Shown here: one piece after another, positions 44,786 to 53,940 of the stretch | Position numbering within the stretch: the stretch's first letter is position 1 | Layout: each line of letters opens with the position of its first letter | Assembly: GCF_026460945.1 (NCBI RefSeq) | Contig: NZ_JAOVZV010000016.1 | Span: forward strand, 83,720 to 147,719 | Source of the DNA: Chryseobacterium luquanense | GTDB lineage: Bacteria > Bacteroidota > Bacteroidia > Flavobacteriales > Weeksellaceae | Length of the DNA: 64,000 nt | Reading direction: 5' to 3' | Position numbers and translations under genes: made by a program | Notes under the pieces: model-generated | The model's input: the letters and a program-made list of their open reading frames with translations, nothing else | Told to the model about the DNA's origin: nothing | Database searches by the model: none

Positions 44786-45601
44786 TTATTGCGGGATTTT
44801 TATCAATCCGAGGGAGTTTAGGAGTTTTACAAGCCTGTATTTTTTCAGATGATTAAATTTATTTTCTGCATTTAAGAGTCTTTTATTTTCGTTCTGTAAT
44901 GCTGACAATTTCTGCAGATCGTATTTTGCCATTGGAAAATACTCAGAAAACGTAAGTTCTTTTTCGTTATCTATTTTTTCTTGATTTTGCTTAATTGAAC
45001 TAATGCCGTCAAGATAAAACGTTGAAATTGTTTCATCAATATGTTTAAAACTTGCCTGATGTGTGCATATAGAAATCAAAAACCACTTCCAGTCTGAGAC
45101 TATTTTAAGATATTCATCATAATTACCCCATTTTTGAAATGCTTCTTTACGGATAAATGTGGCGGGATGAGGAAGGGATTGATCATAGAAGTAAAGTAAC
45201 GATAACTCTGAAGAATATTTTTTAATGTAAGTGTGCTCATCACTTACCAATTCTAAATTACCATAGATAATGTCTTCTCCTGATAAATGTGCTGCAGCTA
45301 CAGATAAAGAATTTTCATCGTAGAAATGATCACCGCTGTTGATAAATATTAGATATTCACCTTTTGCCGCAGTAATTCCTTTATTCATCGCATTATAAAT
45401 CCCTTTGTCAGGTTCACTGACCCAATAAGTGATGTTGTCGGAGTATTTTTCAAGAATATCTTTAGTTCCATCCTGAGAACCGCCATCAATAATGATATAT
45501 TCAAAATCTGAAAAACTCTGTGAAATCACATTTTTTAGTGTTTTTTCAAGACCTTTTTTATTATTGTAACTGATGGTGATAACGGATATTTTTGGAGTCA
45601 T
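44786..45601 (-). CDS. GT2-family glycosyltransferase (WcaE-like)
   Basis: 271 residues. ISVITISYNNKKGLEKTLKN, IDGGSQDGTKDIL, SEPDKGIYNAMNKGI and FINSGDHF define the colanic-acid-WcaE-like GT2 type, where the usual DXD is NSGD. SDWKWFL holds the catalytic Asp. The last ~50 residues are helical and basic (LRLLN... LVKLLNSLGLIKI). It follows 45611-46483 by 9 bases. Confidence 0.88.
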   Translation of the reverse strand: MTPKISVITISYNNKKGLEKTLKNVISQSFSDFEYIIIDGGSQDGTKDILEKYSDNITYWVSEPDKGIYNAMNKGITAAKGEYLIFINSGDHFYDENSLSVAAAHLSGEDIIYGNLELVSDEHTYIKKYSSELSLLYFYDQSLPHPATFIRKEAFQKWGNYDEYLKIVSDWKWFLISICTHQASFKHIDETISTFYLDGISSIKQNQEKIDNEKELTFSEYFPMAKYDLQKLSALQNENKRLLNAENKFNHLKKYRLVKLLNSLGLIKIPQ

Positions 45602-45610
45602 GTTAGTATT

Positions 45611-46483
45611 TTAAAGCATTGTCAATAACTGTTCGATTTGTTTATTTGTAAACTTTTTATAGCTACTGTTTTTAGTCTTAAGCTTCTGAAAAAAACTAGT
45701 ATGTCTGCCAATTTTTTCTTTAATCTTAAACTTTAGAGTACTGAAATTTCTTACTTCATCTAAATTTTCATTTATCAGTAATTTATAAAGTTCTGATAGT
45801 TCTGGATTATAAGATTTATAGATTTTCAAAAGCTCTATCTGTCTTTTGTCCCCGCCCGTTCCAGATTTATGATTATCATGTATTCTATACATAGAAATAC
45901 ATTTAGCTATGGGTTGAAGCTCAAATTTTTGCTGAACTCTTAAAAACCACTCCCAATCAAAACCAAAATGAATTTCTTCGTTTAATTTACCTACTTGTTC
46001 CCAAATAGTTTTAGGCCAAAATGAAGATGGTTGGATAATGTAATCCAGTTCATTTAATTTATTATCAACTGTCTTTTTTACAACATCGCTTCCCCAACTC
46101 ATCACACTATCATCGTTTCTGAAATGAATGCAGTTTCCGTAATACAGTTTTGTAGAATCTTCTGAATATTTTTCAGCTATAAAATTAAGTACATCAGGCA
46201 TTAAAAGATCATCACTGTTTAGCCACATTAATATATCTCCGGTAGCTTTTTCGAATCCCTGATTAATGGCATCTGCCTGTCCTCTGTCTTTTTTTGATTG
46301 CCAATATGCGAGTTTATTCTCATATTTTTTAATAATTTCCGAAGACGTATCAGTGCTTCCACCATCCATTATGATATATTCCAAATTAGGATAATTTTGT
46401 CCGAGTACGGAAAGAATTGTAGCCTCAAGAAATTGTGCCTGATTGTAAGAAGGTGTTATGATTGATATTTTTGGCAAATTCAT
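45611..46483 (-). CDS. GT2-family glycosyltransferase
   Basis: 290 residues. ISIITPSYNQAQFLEATIL, MDGGSTDTSSEII, SKKDRGQADAINQGFEKATG and LMWLNSDD are diagnostic; FDWEWFLRVQ is the catalytic region. It belongs to the same broad GT2 type as 44786-45601 and may be an ancient duplicate. Overlaps the gene before it by 4 bases (ATGA). Confidence 0.9.
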   Translation of the reverse strand: MNLPKISIITPSYNQAQFLEATILSVLGQNYPNLEYIIMDGGSTDTSSEIIKKYENKLAYWQSKKDRGQADAINQGFEKATGDILMWLNSDDLLMPDVLNFIAEKYSEDSTKLYYGNCIHFRNDDSVMSWGSDVVKKTVDNKLNELDYIIQPSSFWPKTIWEQVGKLNEEIHFGFDWEWFLRVQQKFELQPIAKCISMYRIHDNHKSGTGGDKRQIELLKIYKSYNPELSELYKLLINENLDEVRNFSTLKFKIKEKIGRHTSFFQKLKTKNSSYKKFTNKQIEQLLTML

Positions 46484-47433
46484 TTGTACATGGTTTTTAA
46501 AATTTGTGAAAATCTTTCAATAAGATATCTCTTGTTTTTGGATTGAGAAACCAATAAAAAGTATTTTCTTAATAGATTCCATTTTATTATGTAATTGTAA
46601 CAATTTATTCCTAATAGTAAATTCATAAGTTTTTTAGTAATCACTAGATTATCTAAAGAATTGTTTTTACTATGATTTAGAAAAGAAAAGATCATATCAA
46701 ATTGTGAGAAATAAATATTGTGCATATTTTTTTCTTGCCAAAGTTGGCGGGTAATAGAATTTTCGAGCCATCTATAGTATGCACTCACATTGCTGTTACC
46801 ATAAATTTTATAATTTCTTGCAATGCCCAAGATTAAGTGCCAATCTTCTGAAATATAATTTTTATTAAATTTAAAATTAATTTTTTTTAATAAATCCAAT
46901 CTAATAGTACAGGATTGAATCCAAAAGCTAAAATTATTGATGCAATGCGCAAAAATATCTCCTTTAGGCAATTCATTGTCATCTGGGAAATAATGTTGAT
47001 GCTTTTCTTCTTTTAAAAGTTGACTGTCTTTATCTATGGATAGCATTTTTCCATAGTATAATGCATATTCGTCCCCTAATTTTTCTAAGTGATCTACTTG
47101 TTTTATTAATTTATCATCGCTCCACAAATCATCAGAAATAAAAGTTAAATATTTACCAGTTGATTTATCTAAAATTTCATTCAAACCAGCGTGAACACCC
47201 TCATTTTTCTGTCTGAAATTTACATAAGTTTTATAGCCTAAATCTTGATTTTGGTTTAGCCACTCCTTAATATGTGAGACAGAAACCTCATCAGTAGAGC
47301 AATCATCAATGATTATAAGTTCAACATTCGGATAATTCTGCCTTTTGACACAGTCAAGAGATTCTACGACATATTTTCCTGTATTGTAACATAAAAGACC
47401 AATGGAAACTAAAGGAGCATCACTTACTGCCAT
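46480..47433 (-). CDS. GT2-family glycosyltransferase
   Basis: 317 residues. [38 protein letters not shown] and LTFISDDLW form the GT-A core with an SDD in place of [17 protein letters not shown] holds the catalytic Asp. The start overlaps the aminotransferase stop by 10 bases. It is the glycosyltransferase nearest the amino-sugar genes and so a candidate to transfer that sugar, by position only. Confidence 0.87.
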   Translation of the reverse strand: MAVSDAPLVSIGLLCYNTGKYVVESLDCVKRQNYPNVELIIIDDCSTDEVSVSHIKEWLNQNQDLGYKTYVNFRQKNEGVHAGLNEILDKSTGKYLTFISDDLWSDDKLIKQVDHLEKLGDEYALYYGKMLSIDKDSQLLKEEKHQHYFPDDNELPKGDIFAHCINNFSFWIQSCTIRLDLLKKINFKFNKNYISEDWHLILGIARNYKIYGNSNVSAYYRWLENSITRQLWQEKNMHNIYFSQFDMIFSFLNHSKNNSLDNLVITKKLMNLLLGINCYNYIIKWNLLRKYFLLVSQSKNKRYLIERFSQILKTMYK

Positions 47434-48521
47434 TCATTTACTGTTTTGATGACGTAATCTATTTCCCCCTCTGTCATTACAGGACTTATAGGCAAACTGA
47501 TTATTTCTTTATGAATATGTTCTGTAATGGGAAAGCTTAGGTGATTTAATTCTTTATACGCTTGTTGTTTATGTGGAGGAATCGGGTAATGTATTAGAGA
47601 TTGTATTTCATTTTCAGAAAGATGTTTCTGGAATTTTTCTCTTTCAGTTGTCCTCACAGCAAAAACATGCCATACATGCTCATTTTTAGGGTTTTCTGGC
47701 AAGATAATTTTTGAATTTTTGATTCCGGAAATGTATTTTTCTGCAATTTGTCTTCTTATATCATTATCAGCGTCAAGATACTGTAGTTTTACATCTAACA
47801 CTGCGGCTTGTATTTCGTCTAAACGAGAGTTTAGTCCTTTAAATTGATTGACATATTTTTCTTCAGAACCATAATTTGCTAATGCCCGAATCGTTTTTGC
47901 TAATAAAGCATCGTTTGTAGAAACAGCACCTCCATCACCAAGAGCGCCTAAATTTTTACCCGGATAAAAACTGAATCCCGCTGCATCAGCCAAATTTCCA
48001 GTCTTTGTTCCATTATATTTTGCTCCTATCGCTTGAGCATTGTCTTCTATTAATTTTAGATTGTACTTTTTTGCGATCTTTTGTAAATCATTAGAAAATA
48101 CAACTCGACCGTATAAATGAACAATTAATACTGCTTTGGTTTTCGGTGTAATTGCTTCTTCTATTTTCGAAATATCAATGTTGTAGGTATTAATTTCCGG
48201 TTCTACTAAAACAGGTACAAGCTTGTTGTCTGTAATTGCCAATATGCTTGCAATGTAAGTATTGGCTGGAACTATAATTTCATCACCTTCCTGGATAATT
48301 CCTAATTCAATATAGGCTTTCAGGATCAGACGAAGTGCATCTAAACCATTTGCAACGCCAATTACTTCTTTGCAACCAATGTATTGACTGAGATTTTTCT
48401 CAAATATTTTATTTTCTTCTCCTAGAAGATACCAACCTCTTGATAAAACCTGATGAATACGATTTTTAATCTGATCATCGTGTCTTAAATTGATTTTTTG
48501 AAGGTCTAAAAATTTAATCAT
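47424..48521 (-). CDS. DegT/DnrJ/EryC1 sugar aminotransferase (FdtB/QdtB-like)
   Basis: 365 residues, PLP-dependent. The Schiff-base Lys189 lies in [16 protein letters not shown], the standard DegT motif; [13 protein letters not shown] and EDNAQAIGA are also conserved. Variants with this exact motif (rather than SFHPTK) are common in FdtB/QdtB, which aminate dTDP-3-keto-6-deoxyhexose using glutamate. The FdtA/QdtA-like ketoisomerase, RmlA and RmlB encoded nearby provide its substrate. Product: dTDP-3-amino-3,6-dideoxy-galactose or -glucose; which one cannot be read. Confidence 0.9.
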   Translation of the reverse strand: MIKFLDLQKINLRHDDQIKNRIHQVLSRGWYLLGEENKIFEKNLSQYIGCKEVIGVANGLDALRLILKAYIELGIIQEGDEIIVPANTYIASILAITDNKLVPVLVEPEINTYNIDISKIEEAITPKTKAVLIVHLYGRVVFSNDLQKIAKKYNLKLIEDNAQAIGAKYNGTKTGNLADAAGFSFYPGKNLGALGDGGAVSTNDALLAKTIRALANYGSEEKYVNQFKGLNSRLDEIQAAVLDVKLQYLDADNDIRRQIAEKYISGIKNSKIILPENPKNEHVWHVFAVRTTEREKFQKHLSENEIQSLIHYPIPPHKQQAYKELNHLSFPITEHIHKEIISLPISPVMTEGEIDYVIKTVNEWQ

Positions 48522-48560
48522 ATTTAAAATATATTCAATATAGAAACCACTTTTGTAACA

Positions 48561-49463
48561 TCAAATTTCTTTGCATATTATAAAGCCATACTTGCCATAA
48601 TCGTTACCGTTATAAAGTAAATATTTTGTCTCATTTACTTCAAAAACAGCAGGATATGCTTGCATTTTATCATCATTCATATCACTACCTTTTGGAATAA
48701 TTCTTTCTCGATTTCTTTGCCAATTCTCTAAATCCTTAGAGACCGCCGAAGTTAACCAATATGGATTTTCTTCGGTACCATAACCAAAATACATTTCATA
48801 TAGGTTCTTATTTTTAAACACATAAGGTCTCCCTAAACGATGTTCATTTTTTTCACATTTAAGGAGTATATTTCCTGATTTGGGAAATTCGTCATGGTTC
48901 TGAGATTTTAAATGTCTGATATCATATTTTGGTAATGTTTTGTCTTTACCAGAATCAAAATCAGACCCACCTCCATAAAAAGCATGAAATTCATTATTAA
49001 TTTCTAATACAGAGTGAGCAACTCTAAAGAGTTGTTCATCTTGAGTACGGTCTAAAACTGGTACGTTGAAGCATCTGGTAAAAGTCTTGCCAAAATCATC
49101 ACTTACTGCAAGTCCTCCGAATACTAAAAATCGTACATTTTTTGGGATTTGATATCCTGCATAATAAAGGTATATCTTATCTTTTAAACTTAAAACTGCA
49201 CTTGGAACAACTCCATTGTCATCAAAACATCCAGGAGTACCGATATCTAATACAGGATTATCGCTAACTCTCAAAATATTTGATGGGTCATTTATATCCA
49301 AATCTACAAAGCCGACTCTTGAGATACCCGAAGCATCTCGAAAGCCACAGAAAACTCTAATTTCATTTTGTAAAACAATTGGAGTAGGTTGCAAAGCTGA
49401 ATGTTGAAACCAATTTTTAGTATACTTTTGTGCATCAAAAGCACCAATCTTTTCCCAATTCAT
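48561..49463 (-). CDS. Five-bladed beta-propeller glycosidase-like protein (GH43/GH130 superfamily-like)
   Basis: 300 residues, no signal peptide, so cytoplasmic. Repeated blade motifs: IRVFCGFRDASGISRVGFVD, KIYLYYAGYQ, NEFHAFYGGGSDF, YEMYFGYGTEENPYW and TKYLLYNGNDYGKYGF. DNGVVPSA and a conserved HRLGRPYVF lie at blade centres, as in GH43/GH130-like and other sugar-binding propellers. Genes like this recur beside 3-amino-sugar genes in O-antigen loci, so a role in precursor handling, not glycan breakdown, seems likely. I am not sure it is catalytic. Confidence 0.72.
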   Translation of the reverse strand: MNWEKIGAFDAQKYTKNWFQHSALQPTPIVLQNEIRVFCGFRDASGISRVGFVDLDINDPSNILRVSDNPVLDIGTPGCFDDNGVVPSAVLSLKDKIYLYYAGYQIPKNVRFLVFGGLAVSDDFGKTFTRCFNVPVLDRTQDEQLFRVAHSVLEINNEFHAFYGGGSDFDSGKDKTLPKYDIRHLKSQNHDEFPKSGNILLKCEKNEHRLGRPYVFKNKNLYEMYFGYGTEENPYWLTSAVSKDLENWQRNRERIIPKGSDMNDDKMQAYPAVFEVNETKYLLYNGNDYGKYGFIICKEI

Positions 49464-49509
49464 AAAAGTACTTATTTAATTAAAAGTAATTTATTAATGC
49501 TTCTAAACA

Positions 49510-50196
49510 TTATAAATATTCTTCAGAAACTTGAAAAGCTTCATAGCTTGTCTTGGAACTTGGTCTTGCAGGAGAACCTACTAACAGTTTACCGTCTTCA
49601 GAGTTTTTCACAATGAGAGATCCACTACCCACAATATTGTCTTTTCCTAATGTTATATTGTCATTAAAAGTACTGTTAACTCCCAAGAAAGAGCTTTCTC
49701 CTATAACGCAAAAACCAGAAATTACAACATGCGAAGAAATATAAACATGATCTTGAATTTCGGTTCTGTGACCAATATGATTACCTGACCATAAAATGAT
49801 ATTGTCTCCTAGTTTTACATGATGTTGAATCACATTGTTTTCAAAAATAAACACGTTTTCTCCAACCTGTACATTTCTCCAAACAAAAGCTTTACTACTG
49901 ATGTAGCTTGCGCAGGTGTATCCTTTTGCTTTTGCCTCAAGAAACATTTTTTTCCTGACTCTGTTTAGCTGAACATAAGAAACAGCAACATATACATCTA
50001 CTTCACTGGGTGGAAATAAATTCTCTAATTCTTCAAAAGGATAAACAGGAAGTCCATATGGATTATTTTCTGTAAGAAATTCTTTATTTACACTAAATCC
50101 GATTACTTCGTAAGGAGAATCGTAGGTGAAATATTCGTAAGCGATTTCGGCAGTTTCACCCAATCCTACAATAATTAGTTTTTTTTGTTTTTCCAT
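49510..50196 (-). CDS. NeuD/PglD-like sugar N- or O-acyltransferase
   Basis: 228 residues. An N-terminal Rossmann-like PglD_N region (KLIIVGLGETAEIAYEYF, VDVYVAVSYVQLNRVRKKM) precedes a left-handed beta-helix (VQVGENVFIFENNVIQHHVK, LGDNIILWSGNHIGHRTEI), where His is the likely catalytic base, and a C-terminal SGSLIVKN turn. This family acetylates nucleotide amino sugars. It sits between the FemAB-like and propeller genes. It is one of two candidate N-acylating enzymes for the 3-amino sugar. Confidence 0.88.
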   Translation of the reverse strand: MEKQKKLIIVGLGETAEIAYEYFTYDSPYEVIGFSVNKEFLTENNPYGLPVYPFEELENLFPPSEVDVYVAVSYVQLNRVRKKMFLEAKAKGYTCASYISSKAFVWRNVQVGENVFIFENNVIQHHVKLGDNIILWSGNHIGHRTEIQDHVYISSHVVISGFCVIGESSFLGVNSTFNDNITLGKDNIVGSGSLIVKNSEDGKLLVGSPARPSSKTSYEAFQVSEEYL

Positions 50197-50198
50197 AT

Positions 50199-51167
50199 TT
50201 AATGTAATTTTTTGTATAAAGTTTCTCTTAATACTCCTCTTCCTCCAAAGCTTTCTTTAAAATGGAAAAGCCCTTCGTTGATAAATCTACCCTCATCTTC
50301 ATTCGCAGTTCCCAAATTGAAGAAATTGAAACCTTCTAGTTTCCCCCAATCAATAATATAATCAATAATGGCATTAATTGGCCTGAACTCTTGGTAGTCA
50401 TTATCTTGTGCAATATACTGTGCGTGAATACTTTTGTTTAATACAAAGATGACGCAACCTGCAATCAAAACATTTTCGTGATAAGCACCAAATAGTTTAA
50501 TTTTTTCTTTCCCAACATTTTTGCGAAGATTTAATATAGTCTCAATAGAATGTGTAGGCTGTTTTTTATATTTTTCAAAGAGATTTTTCGACAAAATATC
50601 CCAATATCCTTCGAAATTCTCCGTTTCTTGTACCTGTACATTTTTCCACGCTTTTACAGTGTTGTATTTAGTGCCCTTATCGTACTGTTTTTTTATAACA
50701 TCAATAGAAGGTCTTAGGTTTATATATGTTTCTAGCTCTCTATATTTAATTTCAAAACCATAATACCACATTGCATAATCTGTTTCTTCACTAATGGTTT
50801 CGTAAAATATTTTGAATGGATTTCTAACAATAATTTCGTCTGCCAATTCTTCTTTGGCAACATTAAGTGTTAAATCTAAAAGATCCAAAGCGTCTTTAAC
50901 TCCAATGTTTTTTGATATAATAAAACCACCATATGTACTTCTTGCATGAGAATTTATAATTTTTTTTCCATTCTTAATAAAAATAATTGCAGGAAGTACC
51001 GCCACAATTTTATTTTTTTTCATAAAAAGCAGCGAAAAATCATCTTTTATATTTTGCTCATTATGATCATAGAAAGCTCTAGAATGCAAAAAATTACCAT
51101 TAATAGAGGTGGTAATAAATTCTTCCCAGTCTTTTCGGAATTCTTCAGTATATTTTATAACTTCCAA
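50199..51167 (-). CDS. FemAB-like/GNAT-fold acyltransferase
   Basis: 322 residues, two GNAT-like lobes. WEEFITTSINGNFLHSRAFY, FLLFMKKNKIVAVLPAI-like lines and NLGTANEDEGRFINEGLFHF near the C-terminus fit the FemAB/CelD-like superfamily, which transfers amino-acyl or other acyl groups. It lies 2 bases from the NeuD-like gene and 14 after the ketoisomerase gene, inside the amino-sugar block. I infer that it acylates the 3-amino group; whether the donor is aminoacyl-tRNA, acyl-CoA or a carrier protein is open. Confidence 0.72.
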   Translation of the reverse strand: MEVIKYTEEFRKDWEEFITTSINGNFLHSRAFYDHNEQNIKDDFSLLFMKKNKIVAVLPAIIFIKNGKKIINSHARSTYGGFIISKNIGVKDALDLLDLTLNVAKEELADEIIVRNPFKIFYETISEETDYAMWYYGFEIKYRELETYINLRPSIDVIKKQYDKGTKYNTVKAWKNVQVQETENFEGYWDILSKNLFEKYKKQPTHSIETILNLRKNVGKEKIKLFGAYHENVLIAGCVIFVLNKSIHAQYIAQDNDYQEFRPINAIIDYIIDWGKLEGFNFFNLGTANEDEGRFINEGLFHFKESFGGRGVLRETLYKKLH

Positions 51168-51181
51168 AACTTTTGCTGATA

Positions 51182-51583
51182 TTATTTTTTGAACAAGCTA
51201 TAATCTCTTATATAATCACTTTCATCGTATTCCATGCTTGCAATACACATTTGAACAGCATTGTGGCTGTATTTCATTGTTCGCCAACATTGCTTTGGTA
51301 TATAAACCCCTTTGTCCGGAGAATCTAAGATAAACTCAAATAATTCTCCATCATTTGTTTCAATATTCAAAGTTATTTTCCCTGCCATTGCAATAAGCAC
51401 TTGCTCCAAATTGTGATGAGAATGAAAACCTCTTACAACATCTTCGGGTGTAAAGTACGTCCAATATATTCTTTTAGGAACAAAAGGAAGTTTTTCTTTT
51501 TCAGCAATTGAAATATAGCCAGTAGAACGGTCTCCTGTTCTGGAAAAATCAATGAGTGTTGGTTTTTTATAATTGTGGCTCAT
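51182..51583 (-). CDS. dTDP-4-keto-6-deoxyglucose 3,4-ketoisomerase (FdtA/QdtA-like cupin)
   Basis: 133 residues, a full-length WxcM-like/RmlC-fold cupin. The active-site motif RGFHSHHNLEQVL (51-63) gives the His pair His54/His56, and SPDKGVYIPKQCWRTMKYS and YDESDYIRDYSLF are family hallmarks. It turns dTDP-4-keto-6-deoxyglucose (from RmlB) into the 3-keto isomer used by the DegT aminotransferase. FdtA and QdtA differ in product stereochemistry; sequence alone does not decide. It overlaps the Wzt stop by 17 bases. Confidence 0.92.
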   Translation of the reverse strand: MSHNYKKPTLIDFSRTGDRSTGYISIAEKEKLPFVPKRIYWTYFTPEDVVRGFHSHHNLEQVLIAMAGKITLNIETNDGELFEFILDSPDKGVYIPKQCWRTMKYSHNAVQMCIASMEYDESDYIRDYSLFKK

Positions 51584-52835
51584 AGTTAATTTGAAAATTT
51601 AGGTTTGGTCTTATAATTCCAGGTAATATAGAGCTGTTTGATGATGAACTTTCATTCATAATTTCAAAACTGCAAATTTGTTCATTTATATAGAGAGCAT
51701 ACCTTTGATTCTCGCCAAAGATTACTTTAAAATAATAATTACCAGCATTCAAAAGTCCGCTAGGAATGGCAAAGTCCAAGGTGTAAATTCCTTTTTTTGA
51801 GTCTTTGTTTTCGCTAAGAATGCAGCCAGTGTGAAAAACAGGGATTTCTTCAAATGTTAAAAGTTCTATAGTACAATCTAAATTTATATTTTCTCGAACA
51901 TTGTAGAATACAATTTTTCCTACAATTTCAGAAGAAATAGTAACTAACTCAGTATTTTTAGATTTAATTGAAAATTCTAAAATTTTAATATTTTCGTTCC
52001 CGATGCTCTCACTAATATTGCCGGAAGAGTGATAATTTTGGATAAGATTAGAGTTTTTCTGATAATCGTTCACCACTTCTATAATATTTCCAGTGGAGAC
52101 AACACTACCTTTGTCTAATAGAATTCCGTTGTTGCAAAGACTTTTCACAGCCGCCATATTATGACTCACAAACAGAATTGTTCTTCCTTCTCCTTTTGTA
52201 ACATCACCCATTTTTCCTAAACATTTTTTTTGAAAATCTGCATCTCCTACTGCTAAAACCTCATCAACAATAAGAATTTCAGATTCCAGATGAGCTGCAA
52301 CGGCAAATGCTAAACGCACATACATTCCAGAAGAATATCTTTTTACCGGAGTGTCTATATATCTTTCAACTCCGGAGAAATCTACGATCTCATCAAATTT
52401 TCTTGTGATTTCTTTTTTAGTCATTCCTAAAATTGCACCATTAAGAAAAATGTTTTCACGACCTGTCATTTCAGGGTGAAAACCGGTTCCTACTTCCAAA
52501 AGTGAAGCAATTCTGCCATTGGTATAGATTTTTCCTGTAGTAGGTTTTGTAACCTTACTGAGAAGTTTTAAAAGAGTAGATTTTCCGGCGCCGTTTCTTC
52601 CAATAATTCCAACGGCATCACCTTGTTCGATTTCAAAATTGATATCCTGTAGTGACCACACATATTCTGAGCTGCCTTTGGTACTTCTATCATTAGACTC
52701 TCCAATTTTTAGGTAAGGATCTTCTTTTCCTCTTACTTTATGCCAAAATCTGTTGAGATCATGAGTTAATGTCCCTGTTCCTACCTGTCCGAGTCGGTAT
52801 TGTTTTGATATGTTTTCTGCCTTTAGTGCAAGCAT
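51567..52835 (-). CDS. wzt: Wzt-like ABC transporter ATPase for polysaccharide export
   Basis: 422 residues. The ATPase has Walker A GRNGAGKS (79-86), signature YSSGMYVRLAFAVA, and Walker B ILIVDEVLAVGD. It is of the TagH/RfbE type. The C-terminal ~150 residues (about 265-420) form an extra beta-rich domain like the Wzt-C carbohydrate-binding domain that recognises the chain end of O-antigen. It pairs with the permease 75 bases upstream. Export of finished chains at the inner membrane. Confidence 0.93.
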   Translation of the reverse strand: MLALKAENISKQYRLGQVGTGTLTHDLNRFWHKVRGKEDPYLKIGESNDRSTKGSSEYVWSLQDINFEIEQGDAVGIIGRNGAGKSTLLKLLSKVTKPTTGKIYTNGRIASLLEVGTGFHPEMTGRENIFLNGAILGMTKKEITRKFDEIVDFSGVERYIDTPVKRYSSGMYVRLAFAVAAHLESEILIVDEVLAVGDADFQKKCLGKMGDVTKGEGRTILFVSHNMAAVKSLCNNGILLDKGSVVSTGNIIEVVNDYQKNSNLIQNYHSSGNISESIGNENIKILEFSIKSKNTELVTISSEIVGKIVFYNVRENINLDCTIELLTFEEIPVFHTGCILSENKDSKKGIYTLDFAIPSGLLNAGNYYFKVIFGENQRYALYINEQICSFEIMNESSSSNSSILPGIIRPNLNFQINYEPQL

Positions 52836-52910
52836 GTGTTTTAATTTAATATAAATTTTTAATCAACTATTTGTAAGTGTTATTCATTAATAATCATCAT
52901 TATAACTCTC

Positions 52911-53768
52911 TTAAACAGTGTCTATGAAGGATTTTTCAGATTTATTGAAAATCACAATTCCGATTAATAATACAGCGATAATAAATATAAAACTAAATAA
53001 AAGTCTCGTAATATTAAAATCTCCGGAACCAATGAATCCATATTTAAAGCATTCGAAAATTGGTGTTAAAGGATTCAAATCTGCCAAAAAACCGTAGCTT
53101 CCTAATTGTCTTTTTACTAAAGAAGTAGGTAAAATAACGGGTGTAAACCACATAAATAAACTCACCCCAAATCCTAATAATAAAGATAAATCTCTGTATT
53201 TTGTAGTAAGTGATGAAAATATCATTCCTAATCCTAAAGAAAATAAAGCTAGAAAAATAATTAAAACAGGAAAGAAAAATGCCCAGGAATTGGGTTGTAC
53301 TTCACCTTTGGTAATGTAATATGCCAAAACAATCCAAAATAGCAGTAGTTGTATGGCAAGTCGCATAAAACTTGATATAATTGTAGAAATCGGAGTTACT
53401 AGTCTTGGGAAATATACTTTTCCGAACATTCCCGCGTTTCCTGTGAAAACATTCGATACACTAAGCATAGTGGTGCTGAAATACCCCCAAAGCGTGTTTC
53501 CTGCCAAATAGAAAAGGATAGGAGGAATGCCGTCTGTTGGCAAATTAGCAATGTTTCCAAAAACAAGTGTAAAAACTACAGTAGTAAAAATAGGATTGAT
53601 GAAAAACCAAAGCGGGCCTAAAATGGTTTGTTTAAAAGACGAAATGAAATCTCTCTTTACAAACATTAATACCAAATCGCGGTATTGCCATACTTCTTTT
53701 AAATTGAGTTGAAATAAAGAGTGATGAGACTCAATAGTTTCTGTCCACTTCTGTTGTGGTTCATTCAT
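52911..53768 (-). CDS. wzm: Wzm-like ABC-2 transporter permease
   Basis: 285 residues. N-terminal YRDLVLMFVKRDFISSFKQT is the conserved amphipathic start of O-antigen ABC-2 permeases. About six helices follow, including ILGPLWFFINPIFTTVVFTL. It makes the membrane channel for lipid-linked glycan with Wzt. It starts a new unit after the terminator at 53887-53916. Confidence 0.93.
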   Translation of the reverse strand: MNEPQQKWTETIESHHSLFQLNLKEVWQYRDLVLMFVKRDFISSFKQTILGPLWFFINPIFTTVVFTLVFGNIANLPTDGIPPILFYLAGNTLWGYFSTTMLSVSNVFTGNAGMFGKVYFPRLVTPISTIISSFMRLAIQLLLFWIVLAYYITKGEVQPNSWAFFFPVLIIFLALFSLGLGMIFSSLTTKYRDLSLLLGFGVSLFMWFTPVILPTSLVKRQLGSYGFLADLNPLTPIFECFKYGFIGSGDFNITRLLFSFIFIIAVLLIGIVIFNKSEKSFIDTV

Positions 53769-53783
53769 TTGTGGGAATTTTTA

Positions 53784-53791
53784 CAAATTTA
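53784..53791 (-). promoter_or_regulatory. Promoter -7 element (TAAATTTG) for the wzm-led operon
   Basis: Exact TAnnTTTG match on the minus strand, 15 bases before the ATG at 53768 and after the rfb terminator. It is a good candidate to drive the long leftward run of genes. Confidence 0.5.
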
Positions 53792-53886
53792 AAATAATTA
53801 ATCGATTTATGGTTTACTGAATCGTGAAATCTTCTTCATATTCAGGTAAATGCATAGTAAATATAACAATATTTATTTTTTCGAAC

Positions 53887-53916
53887 AAAAAAGCTACTGA
53901 CTTTAGTCAATAGCTT
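53887..53916 (-). terminator. Terminator after rfbA
   Basis: Eleven-bp stem with one mismatch (53891-53901 with 53906-53916), a 4-base loop, then six U on the minus strand (A-run 53887-53892). It lies 25 bases past the rfbA stop at 53941 and separates the ugd-rfbB-rfbA unit from wzm. Confidence 0.8.
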
Positions 53917-53940
53917 GGTTATTTTGGTAAATAATTTATA

